Below are positions 43,378 through 54,078 of a stretch of DNA of 64,000 nucleotides, one piece after another. Source of the DNA: Megaustenia siamemsis (lineage: Eukaryota; Mollusca; Gastropoda; Stylommatophora; Ariophantidae); the NCBI GenBank assembly GCA_032433765.1, contig JAVIAB010000139.1:40011608-40075607 (forward strand). The letters are read 5' to 3'. The notes beneath the pieces are model-generated. The model was not told the DNA's origin. It saw only the letters and a list, made by a program, of their open reading frames with translations, and did not search any database. The translations under genes were made by a program, and so were the position numbers. Within the stretch, counting starts at the first letter, position 1. Each line of letters starts with the position of its first letter.

Positions 43378-43515
43378 ACACTGGCATGTTTACAGCACTG
43401 AATATTCCACAAAGAACAGAAAAGACAGAACAAAAGACAGCCCAAACTAGAATCGAACCCATACTCCGTGACACACTTGCTACAAATAACCTGCATTTTA
43501 GCACACTACCAGCTA
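43378..43515 (-). repeat. S4-like repeat, diverged
   Basis: GGCATGTTTACAGCACT and AACAGAAAAGACAGAACAAAAG resemble the S4 tail. The part with AGAATCGAACCCATACTCCG and CACACTACCAGCTAAGCAAC is, on the minus strand, a tRNA-like head (GGTTCGATTCT B-box, TAGCTGGTAGTG A-box region). Confidence 0.5.
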
Positions 43516-43620
43516 AGCAACCGTAAACGATTGCTATACCTTATGATTTTTTTTTTTTATGCACGTGTCATTCCTTCATTATAGCGTTATTGATTGAATG
43601 GTTATTATTTTATGTTGTAG

Positions 43621-43742
43621 AATTATTGTATCTTTACACACAGCAATTATTGTATCTTTACACACAGCAATTATTGTATCTTTACACACAGCAATTATTG
43701 TATCTTTACACACAGCAATTATTGTATCTTTACACACAGCAA
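43621..43742. repeat. 24-bp perfect tandem repeat, five copies
   Basis: The unit AATTATTGTATCTTTACACA plus CAGC is repeated five times. Both strands are open through it because 24 is a multiple of three. No coding function inferred. Confidence 0.97.
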
Positions 43743-43849
43743 TCTCAAGGGGGGATACGCGCACTTTATAAACGTTAAGAAATGCAGATACATAGAAGTT
43801 TTAGTGAGCCTTATATATTAGCCCCTTCATCATCTTTGAGTGCTGTCTC

Positions 43850-43970
43850 CGCATTGAAGGTTGGCTACCATGGAACGCCATACCGCTCTGTCTCTCTTGC
43901 TTTGATAGTGCAGGTTGTCAAAGGCTGACTTCAGGGTGATGTTACTCGTCCTTGTTAGTCTTGGTCTGCC
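43850..43970 (-). mobile_element. LINE-B 3' end, left part of a copy split by the Polinton-like element
   Basis: The minus strand encodes the LINE-B terminus (GTTACTCGTCC, GTTAGTCTTGGTCTGCC). The copy breaks at TCTGCC, where the 6.4 kb element begins, and resumes at 50,410 with TCTGCCTCTTTTACCTTGTA, exactly the next LINE-B bases. Confidence 0.92.
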
Positions 43971-44853
43971 AGTAGTATAGCAGGGTCCAATAAGTCGCAT
44001 TTGGCCCGTAAATTAACAAAGATATATAGTAGGTGCGCAGCGCACCTAATGTACCGTAGGTGCAGGGGGAGTTAACCGTGACATTTCGTGTCGGGATGTT
44101 GACCTCTAGTCCCGGTGACCCCGGAAGTGCGCTGTTTATGTCTGGTGTGTGCTGACTTTGGAGCGCTTGGTGTACTTGAGCGATAGTGATAGGTTAGTAG
44201 ATTATACAACATCAATGAAAAACGATCAATATAAGACAGAAGACAAAGATATATTTTATTCTTTTATTATCTCAATAGGTGTATAACATACATTGATATT
44301 ATATAACATTACAAAAATATTCAGTACAGTGAGTCAATATATAGTACATGGATAACATTTATTTATAGATAGGTAGTTGGGTGTCTGCTTAGCGTTGTGT
44401 CATAAATGAATCATAAGGGGTGAAACTGTTAGAGATTGCTGGTTAGGCTAAGCGGGTAGTGTAAAGAGTTAAATATCTAAAGGCGTAGTCGAGACGTTAT
44501 CATCAGCTACCTTTCTTTTTATATAGAAATAGGAAAGAGCATTTCTTGTTTGACTGTAGGAAAATATGGAATTATTTAAGACTTTGAAACCTACATTTTT
44601 CCCACCCTTGGCCTTTTGCGTGGCGAGAACCTCTAAAAACATATCTTTATCTAATTTGTTGTGTTGCTTGCTTAACCCTTTACAACTGATTTTATCGTAA
44701 TCCCCACTACAATGGTACGTCTTACTACATAAGCTAACAAGAGCTGTCCCTTCGTACTCTAGTTTAAAAAGCCCGGGCGTTCGTTTGGTGTACGCTTTAA
44801 CACCCTTACAGTTTATACAGTCTGTTTTGCTAGTATGTTCAGCGCAGCGATGG
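43971..44853 (+). repeat. left terminal inverted repeat (883 bp)
   Basis: The reverse complement matches 49,146-50,409 once the 381-bp SINE insertion (one TSD copy included) is removed from the right side. A perfect palindrome TAGGTGCGC-A-GCGCACCTA lies at about 44,030. Inner boundary at AGCGCAGCGATGG. The only difference noticed near the tip is AATAAG versus AATTAAG. Confidence 0.93.
44480..44853 (-). pseudogene. C-terminal remnant of a Polinton-type DNA polymerase (left TIR)
   Basis: Minus-strand coding within the TIR. It reads in from the TIR inner edge through a cysteine pair (TDCINCKGVKAY), RTPGLFKLEYEG, KISCKGLSKQHNKL and GKNVGFKVLNN to a stop near 44,490. I recognise this as the type of sequence found at the C-terminus of polymerase B proteins of Polintons, from memory of the family, so it needs a search. 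The catalytic domains are absent. The same remnant is in the right TIR. Confidence 0.55.
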
Positions 44854-45385
44854 TTGTATAGGGGTCGTCTAGTGTGTCATATTGGGTGCATGGAGGTCGG
44901 CTAGTATATCGTGATGGGTGTACGGAGGTCGTCTAGTGTGTCATATTGGGTGTATAGAGGGCGTTTAGTGTGTCATGATGGTTGTATAGGGGTCGTCTAG
45001 TGTGTCATGATGGTTGTATAGGGGTCGTCTAGTGTGCCATGATGGGTGCATGGAGGTCGGCTAGTATGTCGTGATGGGTGTATGGAGGTCGTCTAGTGGG
45101 GTATGATGGTTGTATGGAGGTCGGCTAGTATGTCGTGATGGGTGTATGGACGGCGTCTAGTGTGTCATGATGGGTGTATGGAGGTCGTTTAGTGTATCGT
45201 GATGGGTGTATGGAGGTCGTCTACTGTGTCGTGAGGGGTGTATGGAGGTCATCTAGTGTGGTATGTGGGGTGTATGGAGGTCATCTAGTGTGATATAAGG
45301 CTGTATGCCGGGCGTCTAGTGTGACATGAGGGCTGTATACCGGTCGCCTAGTGTGGCATGAGGGCTGTATGGCGGTTGTCTGGTA
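44854..45385. repeat. 32-bp minisatellite inside the Polinton-like element
   Basis: About 16 copies of a unit like GGTCGTCTAGTGTGTCATGA plus TGGGTGTATGGA. Positions vary between GTC/GGC and TGT/TAT. It starts exactly at the inner edge of the left TIR. Confidence 0.93.
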
Positions 45386-46119
45386 TATCATACTTTAATC
45401 AACCAATAAGAAAACATGAAAAAACGAAGGAATTCAACATTACTTATCTTAACTACTTTACATCAATACAGTTTAATAACGTGTTATCGTTAAGTCTTAC
45501 CATACTTTAAGAGAAAACATTCAAACTTACAGCGTAAAATATAGTCTCAATCATCTACACCGAATATACCTGTTATCGATAAGCCTTAACATACGTTAAG
45601 AGAAAACAAGCCAACTTACTGTGCAAAACTCCGCTAGAGTGAACAGTAACTTTCCTTGAATCAACCAAACTTATAACGCCGTCTAGTTTAAATATATCCT
45701 GGTAAGAAATGAATAAATTAGCCAATCAGCGAGTGACTATGCCAACATCGACTGATATCGGGATTAACCAACCAGAGAAGAGTATTAGTATAGGAGGCGG
45801 GGCAAAGAAATGACTGACAGGTGGATTAACCAATCAGAGAAGCGCATTAGCCGAAGCGTAGGTAGTGGCTGTTGGGTCAGTGGTGGGGGAAAGAAAGGCG
45901 GGGTGGTGGATTACTTGAACTCATTTTGACCCCTGAACCAATTCCAGAAGAGTTCTATGACCTCATTTAGACCGCTGAAGGCTTTAATACCAGTGTTTCC
46001 CACGTCAACGAACGACATACATCATTAAAGGTGATTACCTCAGCTCTTAGACTTTGGAGTTCCATATCTTTATCACTTGATTGAATGACAGAGAACAGTA
46101 AAGATGATCATTTCAGGTA
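45386..46119. other. unique interior of the Polinton-like element
   Basis: Not obviously tandem. It holds short repeated pieces (AACCAATCAGAGAAG twice, TTATCGTTAAG/TTATCGATAAG-like pairs). No frame with a recognisable domain. Confidence 0.6.
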
Positions 46120-47360
46120 AGAAAACTTAGTTCCAAACCCCAAAATTTCGACTCATACTCACAAAGTTGAACACGAACTATACAAAGTTAGTCCCAAAGT
46201 CGTAATTGTTCGACACGAAAGTCGTAAATGTTATATGCAAAGTCCAAAAGTTTGTCAAAAAGACAACCTAAACTCAAAATAGTTAGACACAAAACCCAAC
46301 AATGTATATGCAAAGTCCAAAAAGTTACTCCAAAAGACAACTAATGTAACTCTTAATCCCAAATTTCGTCTCATAACCAAAAAGTTTAACTCAAACCCTA
46401 AAAATTTAGTCCCAAAGTGATACTAGTTCACCACAAAAGTCGTAAATGTTATATTCAAATCCAAAAGTTTGTCAAAAAGACAACCTAAACTCAAAATAGT
46501 TAGACACAAAGCCCAACAATTTATATGCAAAGTCCAAAAAGTTACTCCAAAAGACAACTAATGTAACTCTTAATCCCAAAATTTCGTCTCATAACCAAAA
46601 AGTTTAACTCAAAACCCTAAAAATTTAGTCCCAAAGTGATACTAGTTCACCACAAAAGTCGTAAATGTTATATTCAAATCCAAAAGTTTGTCAAAAAGAC
46701 AACCTAAACTCAAAATAGTTAGACACAAAGCCCAACAATTTATATGCAAAGTCCAAAAAGTTACTCCAAAAGACAACTAATGTAACACTTAACCCCAAAA
46801 TTTCGTTCATAACCAAAAAGTTGAACTCAAAACCCTACAAAAATTTAAACCCAAAGTCAAAATAGTTAGACACGAAAGACCAAATAGTTATATTCAAAGT
46901 CCAAAAGTTTGTCAAAAAGACAACCCAAACTCAAAATAGTTAGACATGAAAGGTCAAAAAGGTATACACAAAGTCCAAAATGTTACTTCAAAACACAACT
47001 AATATAACAACAAGCCCTAAAATTTCGACTCATACGCACAAACTTGGGCACAAAACCCTACAAAATTTAGACCGAAAGTCAAAATAGTTAGACACGAAAG
47101 ACCAAATAGTTATATGCAAAGTCCAAAAGTTTGTCAAAAAGACAACCCAAACTCAAAATAGTTGTACACGAAAGACCAAAAAAGGACATTCAAAGTCCAA
47201 AATGTTACTCCAAACGACAATTAATGTAACACCAAGCTCTAAAATTTCGACTTATACTCACAAATTTGGACACAAAACCCTTTAAAAAATCTAGACCCAC
47301 AGTCCAAAAGACAAAATAATTTAACCCCAAAACACAAAAATCTCATCTCATAAGCAAAAA
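46120..47360. repeat. tandem array of about 219 bp units
   Basis: CGTAAATGTTATAT recurs at 46,223, 46,441 and 46,660, giving a 218-219 bp period. Each unit is itself made of variants of AAAGTCCAAAAG and GTTAGACAC-AAA pieces. About five to six copies, the right ones more diverged. Strongly biased strand composition (A/C-rich on plus). Confidence 0.92.
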
Positions 47361-47805
47361 GTTGAAAATGCAGGCTGTCTAGTATGTCTTGATCTTGACG
47401 CGATAAGTTTCTAAAAATAGATTTTGACCAGTGATACAATACCAAAGTGTCCACTTATCAACCAAAGTCTTTAATACAGCTGAGAAAACCCTAATAAATA
47501 ATTACAATTTACTAAAAATGTTGCACTTGATGATAGTTGCGACTGTGTCTAAATCATTATTGAAAATATTCATAGAACTCTAGTAAAAGCCAAACACACT
47601 AAAACACCACATTGAAAGAATGAACTTAAAGTTCACGCCCCTGTCACAACTCTGCTAAGAAAAGTACTGCAAAGCATGAAAGTTATGTCCCCTGCTATAA
47701 CTCTACTAAACGAAAGTATTACCAAACACGTAGGTTACACTCCTACCATAACCCCACTAAGAAAAACAAGATTTTACTTAAAATACCACATTTATGATTG
47801 TTACG
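47361..47805. other. transition region with short repeats
   Basis: Contains two to three diverged copies of a piece like CCATAACCCCACTAAGAAAA at 47,640-47,770. No gene. Confidence 0.5.
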
Positions 47806-49145
47806 CCCCTTGACCCTTTATGAGGGGTACGCCCATGAAACTGTTAGAAATAGTAAATTTACACTCTAGGGTTACTCCAAACTTTACATTAGACATCCCC
47901 ATAGCAAAAATTTACTTAAAAGTCACTTTTATGGTTGTTACGCCCCTTGACCCTTTATGAGGGGACGCCCATGAAACTGTTACAAATAGTAAATTTACAC
48001 TCTAAACTTACCCCGAATGTTATTTTAGACATCCCCATAGCAAAAATTTGCTTAAAAGTCACTTTTATGATTGTTACCCCCCTTGACTCTTTTTTAGGGC
48101 TACGCCCATGAAACTGTTAAAAATAGTCAATTTAACATCTAGACATACCACAAACTTTATTTTAGTCACCCACATAGCAAAAATTTACTAAAAACCACTT
48201 TTATGAGTGTTGCCCCCTGTACCCATTTTTGGTGGTTACGCCCATGAAACTGTTAAAAATAGTAAATTTAACACCTAGACATACCCCAAACTTTATATTA
48301 AGCATCTCCGTATCAAGAATTTACATAAAATCAACTTTTGAAATTACTACCCCCGTACCCATTTTTTGGCGGTTACGCCCATGAAACTGTTAAAAATAGT
48401 AAATTTAACATCTAGACATACTCCAAACTTTATATTAAGCATCCCCATAACAAAAATTTACATAAAAACAACTTTTGAAATTACTACCCCTGTACCCATT
48501 TTTGGCGGTTACGCCCATGAAACTGTTAAAAATAGTCAATTTAACACCTAGACATACCCCAAACTTTATATTAAGCATCTCCATATCAAGAATTTACATA
48601 AAACTTTTGAAATTACTACTACTGTACCCATTTTTGGCGGTTACGCCCATGAAATCGATAAAAATTGAAATTTAACACCTAGACATACCCCAAACTTTAT
48701 ATTAAGCATCCCCATAACAAAAATTTACATAAAAACAACTTTTGAAATTACTACCCCTGTGCCCATTTTTGGCGGTTACGCCCATGAAACTGTTAAAAAT
48801 AGTCAATTTAACATCTAGACATACCCCAAACTTTATATTAAGCATCCCCGTATCAAGAATTTACATAAAAACAACTTTTGAAATTACTACCCCCGTACCC
48901 ATTTTTGGCGGTTACGCCCATGAAATCGATAAAAAATTGAAATTTAACCTATTGGTATACCTCAAACATAATATTTGACACGCCCATGTATCAAATTTAC
49001 CTGAAAAACAACTTTTAAAATTACTACCCCCGTACCCATTTTTGGCGGTTACGCCCATGAAACTGTTAAAAATAGTAAATTTAACCTATTGGTATACCTC
49101 AAACATAATATTTGACACGCCCATGTATCAAATTTACATGAAAAT
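47806..49145. repeat. tandem array of about 135 bp units
   Basis: ACGCCCATGAAACTGTTA recurs about ten times roughly every 135 bp, with CATACCCCAAACTTTATATT and CCCATTTTTGGCGGTTACGC between. The last unit abuts the right TIR. Two or three units have ATGAAATCGATAAAA instead of the CTGTTA form. Open frames here are repeat artefacts. Confidence 0.94.
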
Positions 49146-50409
49146 CCATCGCTGCGCTGAACATACTAGCAAAACAGACTGTATAAACTGTAAGGGTGTT
49201 AAAGCGTACATCAAACGAACGCCCGGGCTTTTTAAACTAGAGTACGAAGGGACAGGGTGTCCGGTTAGCGCAATCGATAGGCGGTTGGCTTACCACGGCA
49301 ACAGCCGGGGTTCGTACCCTGGCGAGGACACCTGGGTTTTACTAATTCCCTAAAAATTAGTGGGAGCCGCGTTAGCTCAGTGGTTAGTGAACTGGACTAC
49401 TACGGACAAGGGGTAGGGTTCGATCCCAACCGACGGCTCCGGGTTCACCCAGCCTTAAATGGGTACCGGATTTTTTATGGGAAAGTAAAGCAGCACGGGC
49501 GTAATACCGACCACATTACCCCAAAAATCATGTGCTGAAGGTCTGTAAAATATAGGGTCACTAACACCATATTTCCCTATACGCCACTTGGCGTGACGGG
49601 GGGGTACTTTACTTTTTTTTTTTAACGAAGGGACAGCTCTTGTTAGCTTATGTAGTAAGACGTACCATTGTAGTGGGGATTTACGATAAAATCAGTTGTA
49701 AAGGGTTAAGCAAGCAACACAACAAATTAGATAAAGATATGTTTTTAGAGGTTCTCGCCACGCAAAAGGCCAAGGGTGGGAAAAATGTAGGTTTCAAAGT
49801 CTTAAATAATTCCATATTTTCCTACAGTCAAACAAGAATGCTCTTTCCTATTTCTATATAAAAAGAAAGGTAGCTGATGATAACGTCTCGACTACGCCTT
49901 TAGATATTTAACTCTTTACACTACCCGCTTAGCCTAACCAGCAATCTCTAACAGTTTCACCCCTTATGATTCATTTATGACACAACGCTAAGCAGACACC
50001 CAACTACCTATCTATAAATAAATGTTATCCATGTACTATATATTGACTCACTGTACTGAATATTTTTGTAATGTTATATAATATCAATGTATGTTATACA
50101 CCTATTGAGATATAAAAGAATAAAATATATCTTTGTCTTCTGTCTTATATTGATCGTTTTTCATTGATGTTGTATAATCTACTAACCTATCACTATCGCT
50201 CAAGTACACCAAGCGCTCCAAAGTCAGCACACACCAGACATAAACAGCGCACTTCCGGGGTCACCGGGACTAGAGGTCAACATCCCGACACGAAATGTCA
50301 CGGTTAACTCCCCCTGCACCTACGGTACATTAGGTGCGCTGCGCACCTACTATATATCTTTGTTAATTTACGGGCCAAATGCGACTTAATTGGACCCTGC
50401 TATACTACT
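49146..50409 (-). repeat. right terminal inverted repeat, interrupted by a SINE
   Basis: Inverted copy of 43,971-44,853. Total length 1,264 bp; subtracting the 381 bp of SINE plus one TSD copy gives 883 bp, exactly the left TIR length. The polymerase remnant is on the plus strand here, from 49,146 to about 49,900, split by the SINE. Confidence 0.93.
49256..49624 (+). repeat. S1 SINE with two tRNA-like heads
   Basis: ACGAAGGGACAG at 49,244-49,255 and 49,625-49,636 is a perfect 12-bp TSD. The first unit runs from GGTGTCC to GGACACC (pairing acceptor ends) with a T-arm GCCGG-GGTTCGTACC-CTGGC. After a 30-base linker a second tRNA-like unit runs from GGAGCCG to CGGCTCC with TTAGCTCAGTGGTTAGTG and GGTTCGATCCC. 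The usual S1 body and TTTACTTTTT tail follow. Other S1 copies have only the second unit. Confidence 0.88.
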
Positions 50410-51168
50410 TCTGCCTCTTTTACCTTGTATTTTCCCTTCCAAGATTACTTGTAGTAGGCTGTTGTGTTTTTTTAACATGCCAAAAAAAATCTCATTTGTC
50501 TTGTTCGAATTGTATTTAGCAGTTATCTTTTCATTTTTAGTTGTTTTTAAGACTTCATCGTTTGTTTTGTTTTCGTTCCATCCAATTCTACCTATTCTTT
50601 ATATCACAATTTTAAAAAAAGCTTCAATTTTCTGTTCTGTTTTCTTGTCTAATGTCCATGTTTCTGCACCATATAGTAATGTTAAAAGGATATAACATTT
50701 TGCTATTCTTAGTTTTAGCCCTGGTGTTATTTGTTTTAATGTTAATATATTTTTCATGGCATTAAAACTACTTTTTGCCATTCCTATTCTTTTGTTTATT
50801 TCAGTTGTACATTTTCCATCATTGGTTATAGTATTCCAAGGCAGTTGTAGCTCTGAACTGTCTCCATATCTGTTCCTTCAACTTTGATATCCATTTGAAG
50901 ATTTTGAGTGTTATCTTTGTTTATGATCGTAGTTTGACTTGATATTCATATCTAATCCATATTTTTTGCTTGTCATGTTTATTTCATTAAGTCTTTGTTG
51001 TAGATCTTTATGATTTTCTGCTAGTAATACAGTACCATCAACATATCTTAGGTTATTGATTATCTTTCCATTAATGTTTAGGCCTAGCATCTCTGTGAAG
51101 TTTTAAAAGATTTGCTCAGTGTATAGATTGAACAAGCTTGGTGATAGAATGCATCATTGTCTTACTAT
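50410..51168 (-). mobile_element. LINE-B, right part of the copy split by the Polinton-like element
   Basis: The minus strand continues LINE-B from GKRGR-like through LYGAETWTLDKKTEQKIEAF, LKQITPGLKLRIAKCYI, the SYNYL-like region and YLRYVDGTVLLA, where the catalytic box reads YVDG instead of YADD. It ends in the QGCILSPSLFNLYT region. With 43,850-43,970 it makes about 880 bp of a 5'-truncated copy. Confidence 0.9.
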
Positions 51169-51219
51169 CCTAATGTGAGATTAGATAGCGAAATAATGGG
51201 GGAAATACAATGACAGTGA

Positions 51220-51476
51220 AGGGAGCCGTGATAGCTCAGTGGTTAGTGAACTGGACTACAAAAGACAAGAGGTAGGGTTCGATCACAACCGACGGCTCCG
51301 GGTTCACGTATCCTTTAATTGGTACCGGATTTTTTTTCTGGGAAAGTAAAGTGGAACGGGTGTAATATCGACCACATTACTCCAAAAATAATGTGCCGAA
51401 GGTCTGTAAAATTTATGGACACTAACACCATATTCCCTGTACGCCACTTGGCGTGACGGGGGTACTTTACTTACAG
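51220..51476 (+). repeat. S1 SINE
   Basis: Single tRNA-like head GGAGCCGTGATAGCTCAGTG to ACCGACGGCTCC (acceptor ends pair; B-box GGTTCGATCAC slightly off), then the standard body and TTTACTT tail. Flanked by TGACAGTGA at 51,211-51,219 and 51,477-51,485. Confidence 0.9.
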
Positions 51477-51840
51477 TGACAGTGATGTTGGCAGCCATAC
51501 ACAGAGAGTGTAAAGGGATGGGGTGATGGAATGGCAGGATAGCAATAAAAGCGTCCTCGTTTGTTTGTGATTACTATAATAAATAACAAGGGTGCTTGAG
51601 TATCTCTTTCCACATGTCCTGGAACTTCAGATTTATTTCTTCGGATAGGTTTTCTTCTCTCGATGTTTGTAACAAAATGTCTTCTTGTAAGAAAAGTTCT
51701 GTCGTGCACCTGGCGGTTACTATTTTTATCATCTCGCCCGTAAGAGAAGATTTTTGAGACGATTAAGTGATTGCAGTTCGTATCGAGTGTCATATTTGCG
51801 CCGCTCAGTCCAAACATTCGACATCAGCATGATGTCTTTT

Positions 51841-52082
51841 GGGAGCAGCGATAGCTCAGTGGTTAGTGAACTGGATTACAAAGGACAAGAGGTAAGGTTC
51901 TATCCCAACCGACGACTTCCGGGTTCACCGGATTTTTTTCTGGGTAAGTAAAGCGGCACGGGCATAATACTGACCGCATTACCCCAAAAATCATGTACTG
52001 AAGGTCTGTAAAATTTATGGTCATTAATACAATATTACCTATAAGCCACTTGGCGTGACGTGGGTACTTTACTTTTTTTTTA
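51841..52082 (+). repeat. S1 SINE with 12-bp TSD
   Basis: ATGATGTCTTTT lies at 51,829-51,840 and 52,083-52,094. The head starts GGGAGCAGCGATAGCTCAGT and the body has a small deletion after GGGTTCACCGG. The tail is TTTACTTTTTTTT. Confidence 0.92.
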
Positions 52083-52141
52083 ATGATGTCTTTTATTGAG
52101 TGCGCTGTTAAGTACCGGTTACCTTCTCTTTCGATCTCTTT

Positions 52142-52400
52142 ATGGGTTGGGGGGGGGGCAGCCTAGTTGGGAAAACCACGCGACTGGGCTACCGACGTTC
52201 GGACAACCCGTGTTCGATTCCCACTGGGAGCAGTGTGAGTTGTACTCGTGGTTGGAAAACAAATTACCCCCCCCCCCCCCCCCCCCCGTCGACCCAACCG
52301 CTGGCAGAAATAGATAGGTATCAGGTATAACTCTGGAAAGGTGAGGAATGCTGCCTCACATAGTGAGTTTCAATGCTTGAAGCGACACTATTCAGAAGTC
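52142..52400 (+). repeat. S6 SINE-like repeat with tRNA-like head
   Basis: GCAGCCTAGTTGGGAAAACC, CGACTGGGCTACCGACGTTC and GTGTTCGATTCCCACTGGG have the spacing of A-box, anticodon arm and B-box. A C run at 52,266-52,288 interrupts the body. Only one copy in this window, so the SINE call is from structure alone. Confidence 0.45.
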
Positions 52401-52479
52401 TCCGAACATTTTTGGATAGGCGGCCGAGCACGTATGGGTGAAAACTCGCGTGCCAAGAACGCCGATTCAAGTCTTGTAA

Positions 52480-52723
52480 AAAAATAAAAGAGCCAGGTGG
52501 CGTATAGGGAATATGGTATTAGTGGCCATACATTTTACAGACCTTCAGCACATGATTTTTTGGGGTAATGTGGTCGGTACTACGCCCGTGCCGCTTTACT
52601 TTCCCAGAAAACAATCCGGTACCCATTTAAGGCTGGGTAAACCTGGCAGCTGTCGGTTGTGATCGAACCCTACCTCTTGTCCTTTGTAGTCCAGTTCACT
52701 AACTACTGAGGTATCGCAGCTCC
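52480..52723 (-). repeat. S1 SINE, minus strand
   Basis: Flanked by ATTCAAGTCTTGTAA (52,465-52,479) and ATTCAAGTATTGTAA (52,724-52,738), one mismatch in 15. Body and head are standard; the T/A-rich tail is at the left (AAAAATAAAAG). Confidence 0.88.
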
Positions 52724-52858
52724 ATTCAAGTATTGTAATTTACCTTAACTTTGATCTCTATTCACTTGACCAGACTGATTAATCTTCTTTGGGCGGTGCA
52801 CTGTGAAGAGGTGTAGTAGGATCTGGATAGTTCTGGTTCACCAATCGTGTCGCAAGCA

Positions 52859-53123
52859 AAAAGAGAGCTAATTTCCAATATTAGGAAGAAACAATCGTCA
52901 TTTTTTGCCATGTAATGAGAAGGAACAACTGGAATATATTGTAACAACTGGGAAAATTGAAGGACGAAGAGATAGAGGGAAGCACAGAGAAAAGATACCA
53001 GGCAGCTTAAGAGAATAGCTTGGTAGAAGGTCAATAATATAAATGATTCATAACTGTCGAGATCGAAAGTTTTGGAGAGACATGATCACCTACGCCAGCA
53101 GGCATGGTACTTGATGATGACCA
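52859..53123 (+). mobile_element. LINE-C 3' fragment with 11-bp TSD
   Basis: TGTCGCAAGCA at 52,848-52,858 and 53,124-53,134. The insert is the last 265 bases of LINE-C (QLEYIVTTGKIEG-like, RDRKFWRDMITYASRHGT) ending GATGATGA. Severe 5' truncation with a TSD is typical of target-primed reverse transcription. Confidence 0.93.
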
Positions 53124-53134
53124 TGTCGCAAGCA

Positions 53135-53886
53135 GTCAGCTATGAGTTAATTGCCGCTTTCAGCTCTGGTATTGACAGGTGCTTCTCACCTCACCCCCCG
53201 CCCCCCCCCCCCCCCTCCCCACACACACACTATTTATTATTTTCTTTTGCATTGCCTTCTACGATTATTTTGATAGTAGTATGCGTCTGTTGTTAGTAAA
53301 GATAGTTAAGAATAAAACTGTAAGGCGCTTTTGAGCGAGTGTTGTACAAATAGGTGGTCAGTCTGTTGTGAAAACAATCCTAAAAATAAAGTCAACCAAC
53401 GCAAAGCATTAATAACTGTTGCGGTATACTAGTGTGAATATGAGTCTGACGTATCATGAAGTTTACTTGAGATGAGTTCATCTTAGCGGGTTGTTGAAAT
53501 AACATAAGCAGAACGTATGAAAGTGTTTATAGTTGTGTGGCAGAATTCGTGGCTATTAGAAAAACGTTAGCAACACCAAGGCTTCATTCAGCACTCCAGC
53601 AGCATCTGATAAAGATATAATCACGAAGACAGTCGTGAAGTATCAGAGAGGGCGCTGCTAGCGCCTAATATGTGTTAAAATAAAATCAACCACATAGGCA
53701 TCTCTTGATGAGCCATGTATGTATCTCTGTATGGTTTATGAATATTTGTGACATGTACAATAGAATCAATCAGATATCTATAATTGAACCACATACTTGT
53801 TGTACCGATTAAGACATCTCTCGTTGAATAATTCTATATACATGTTGACCGTTATAGTTTTTTGACGTCTCGTTAGAACAATTTAA
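53135..53886. other. unassigned sequence with C-rich tract
   Basis: C-rich run at 53,195-53,230 and a CA stretch. No gene. AATAAA-TCAACCA occurs near 53,386 and 53,690, which may mark a short repeat. Confidence 0.45.
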
Positions 53887-54078
53887 ATCTATATATCATT
53901 TATACACTTAGACATCTCAAGTAGAACAAATTACATCTATATATCCTTTATACACTTAGACATCTCAAGTAGAACAAATTACATCTATATATCATTTATA
54001 CACTTAGACATCTCAAGTAGAACAAATTACATCTATATATCATTTATACACTTAGACATATCGTGTAGAAAAACTAAG
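53887..54078. repeat. 48-bp tandem repeat, about four copies
   Basis: ATCTATATATCATTTATACA followed by CTTAGACATCTCAAGTAGAA recurs at 53,887, 53,935, 53,983 and 54,031. Copies are almost identical. Confidence 0.96.

Larger units (their letters stand above)
43971..50409. mobile_element. Polinton/Maverick-like element, non-autonomous, 6.4 kb
   Basis: The ends are perfect inverted copies beginning AGTAGTATAGCAGGGTCCA. The flanking 6 bp TCTGCC is duplicated (43,965-43,970 and 50,410-50,415) inside a LINE-B copy, which defines the limits. TIRs are 883 bp. AG...CT termini, 6-bp TSDs and TIRs of several hundred bp are the published hallmarks of Polintons. The inner part of each TIR encodes what looks like the C-terminal end of a protein-primed DNA polymerase. 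Autonomous Polintons are 15-20 kb and carry integrase, ATPase, protease and capsid genes. None is visible here: the interior is three tandem arrays and about 700 bp of other sequence. It must have been moved by proteins supplied in trans. Confidence 0.8.

Noticed and set aside
43579..43778. Frames with an eight-residue repeat on both strands
   Set aside because: Caused by five perfect 24-bp units.
48366..48978. Overlapping frames of 61-78 codons with repeated motifs
   Set aside because: They follow the 135-bp array and share its period.
43971..50409. hAT-type ends, because CAGGGTCC occurs ten bases inside the tips
   Set aside because: The inverted repeat starts earlier at AGTAGTATAG, and no 8-bp direct repeat flanks the CAGGG position. 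The direct repeat is 6 bp outside AGT.
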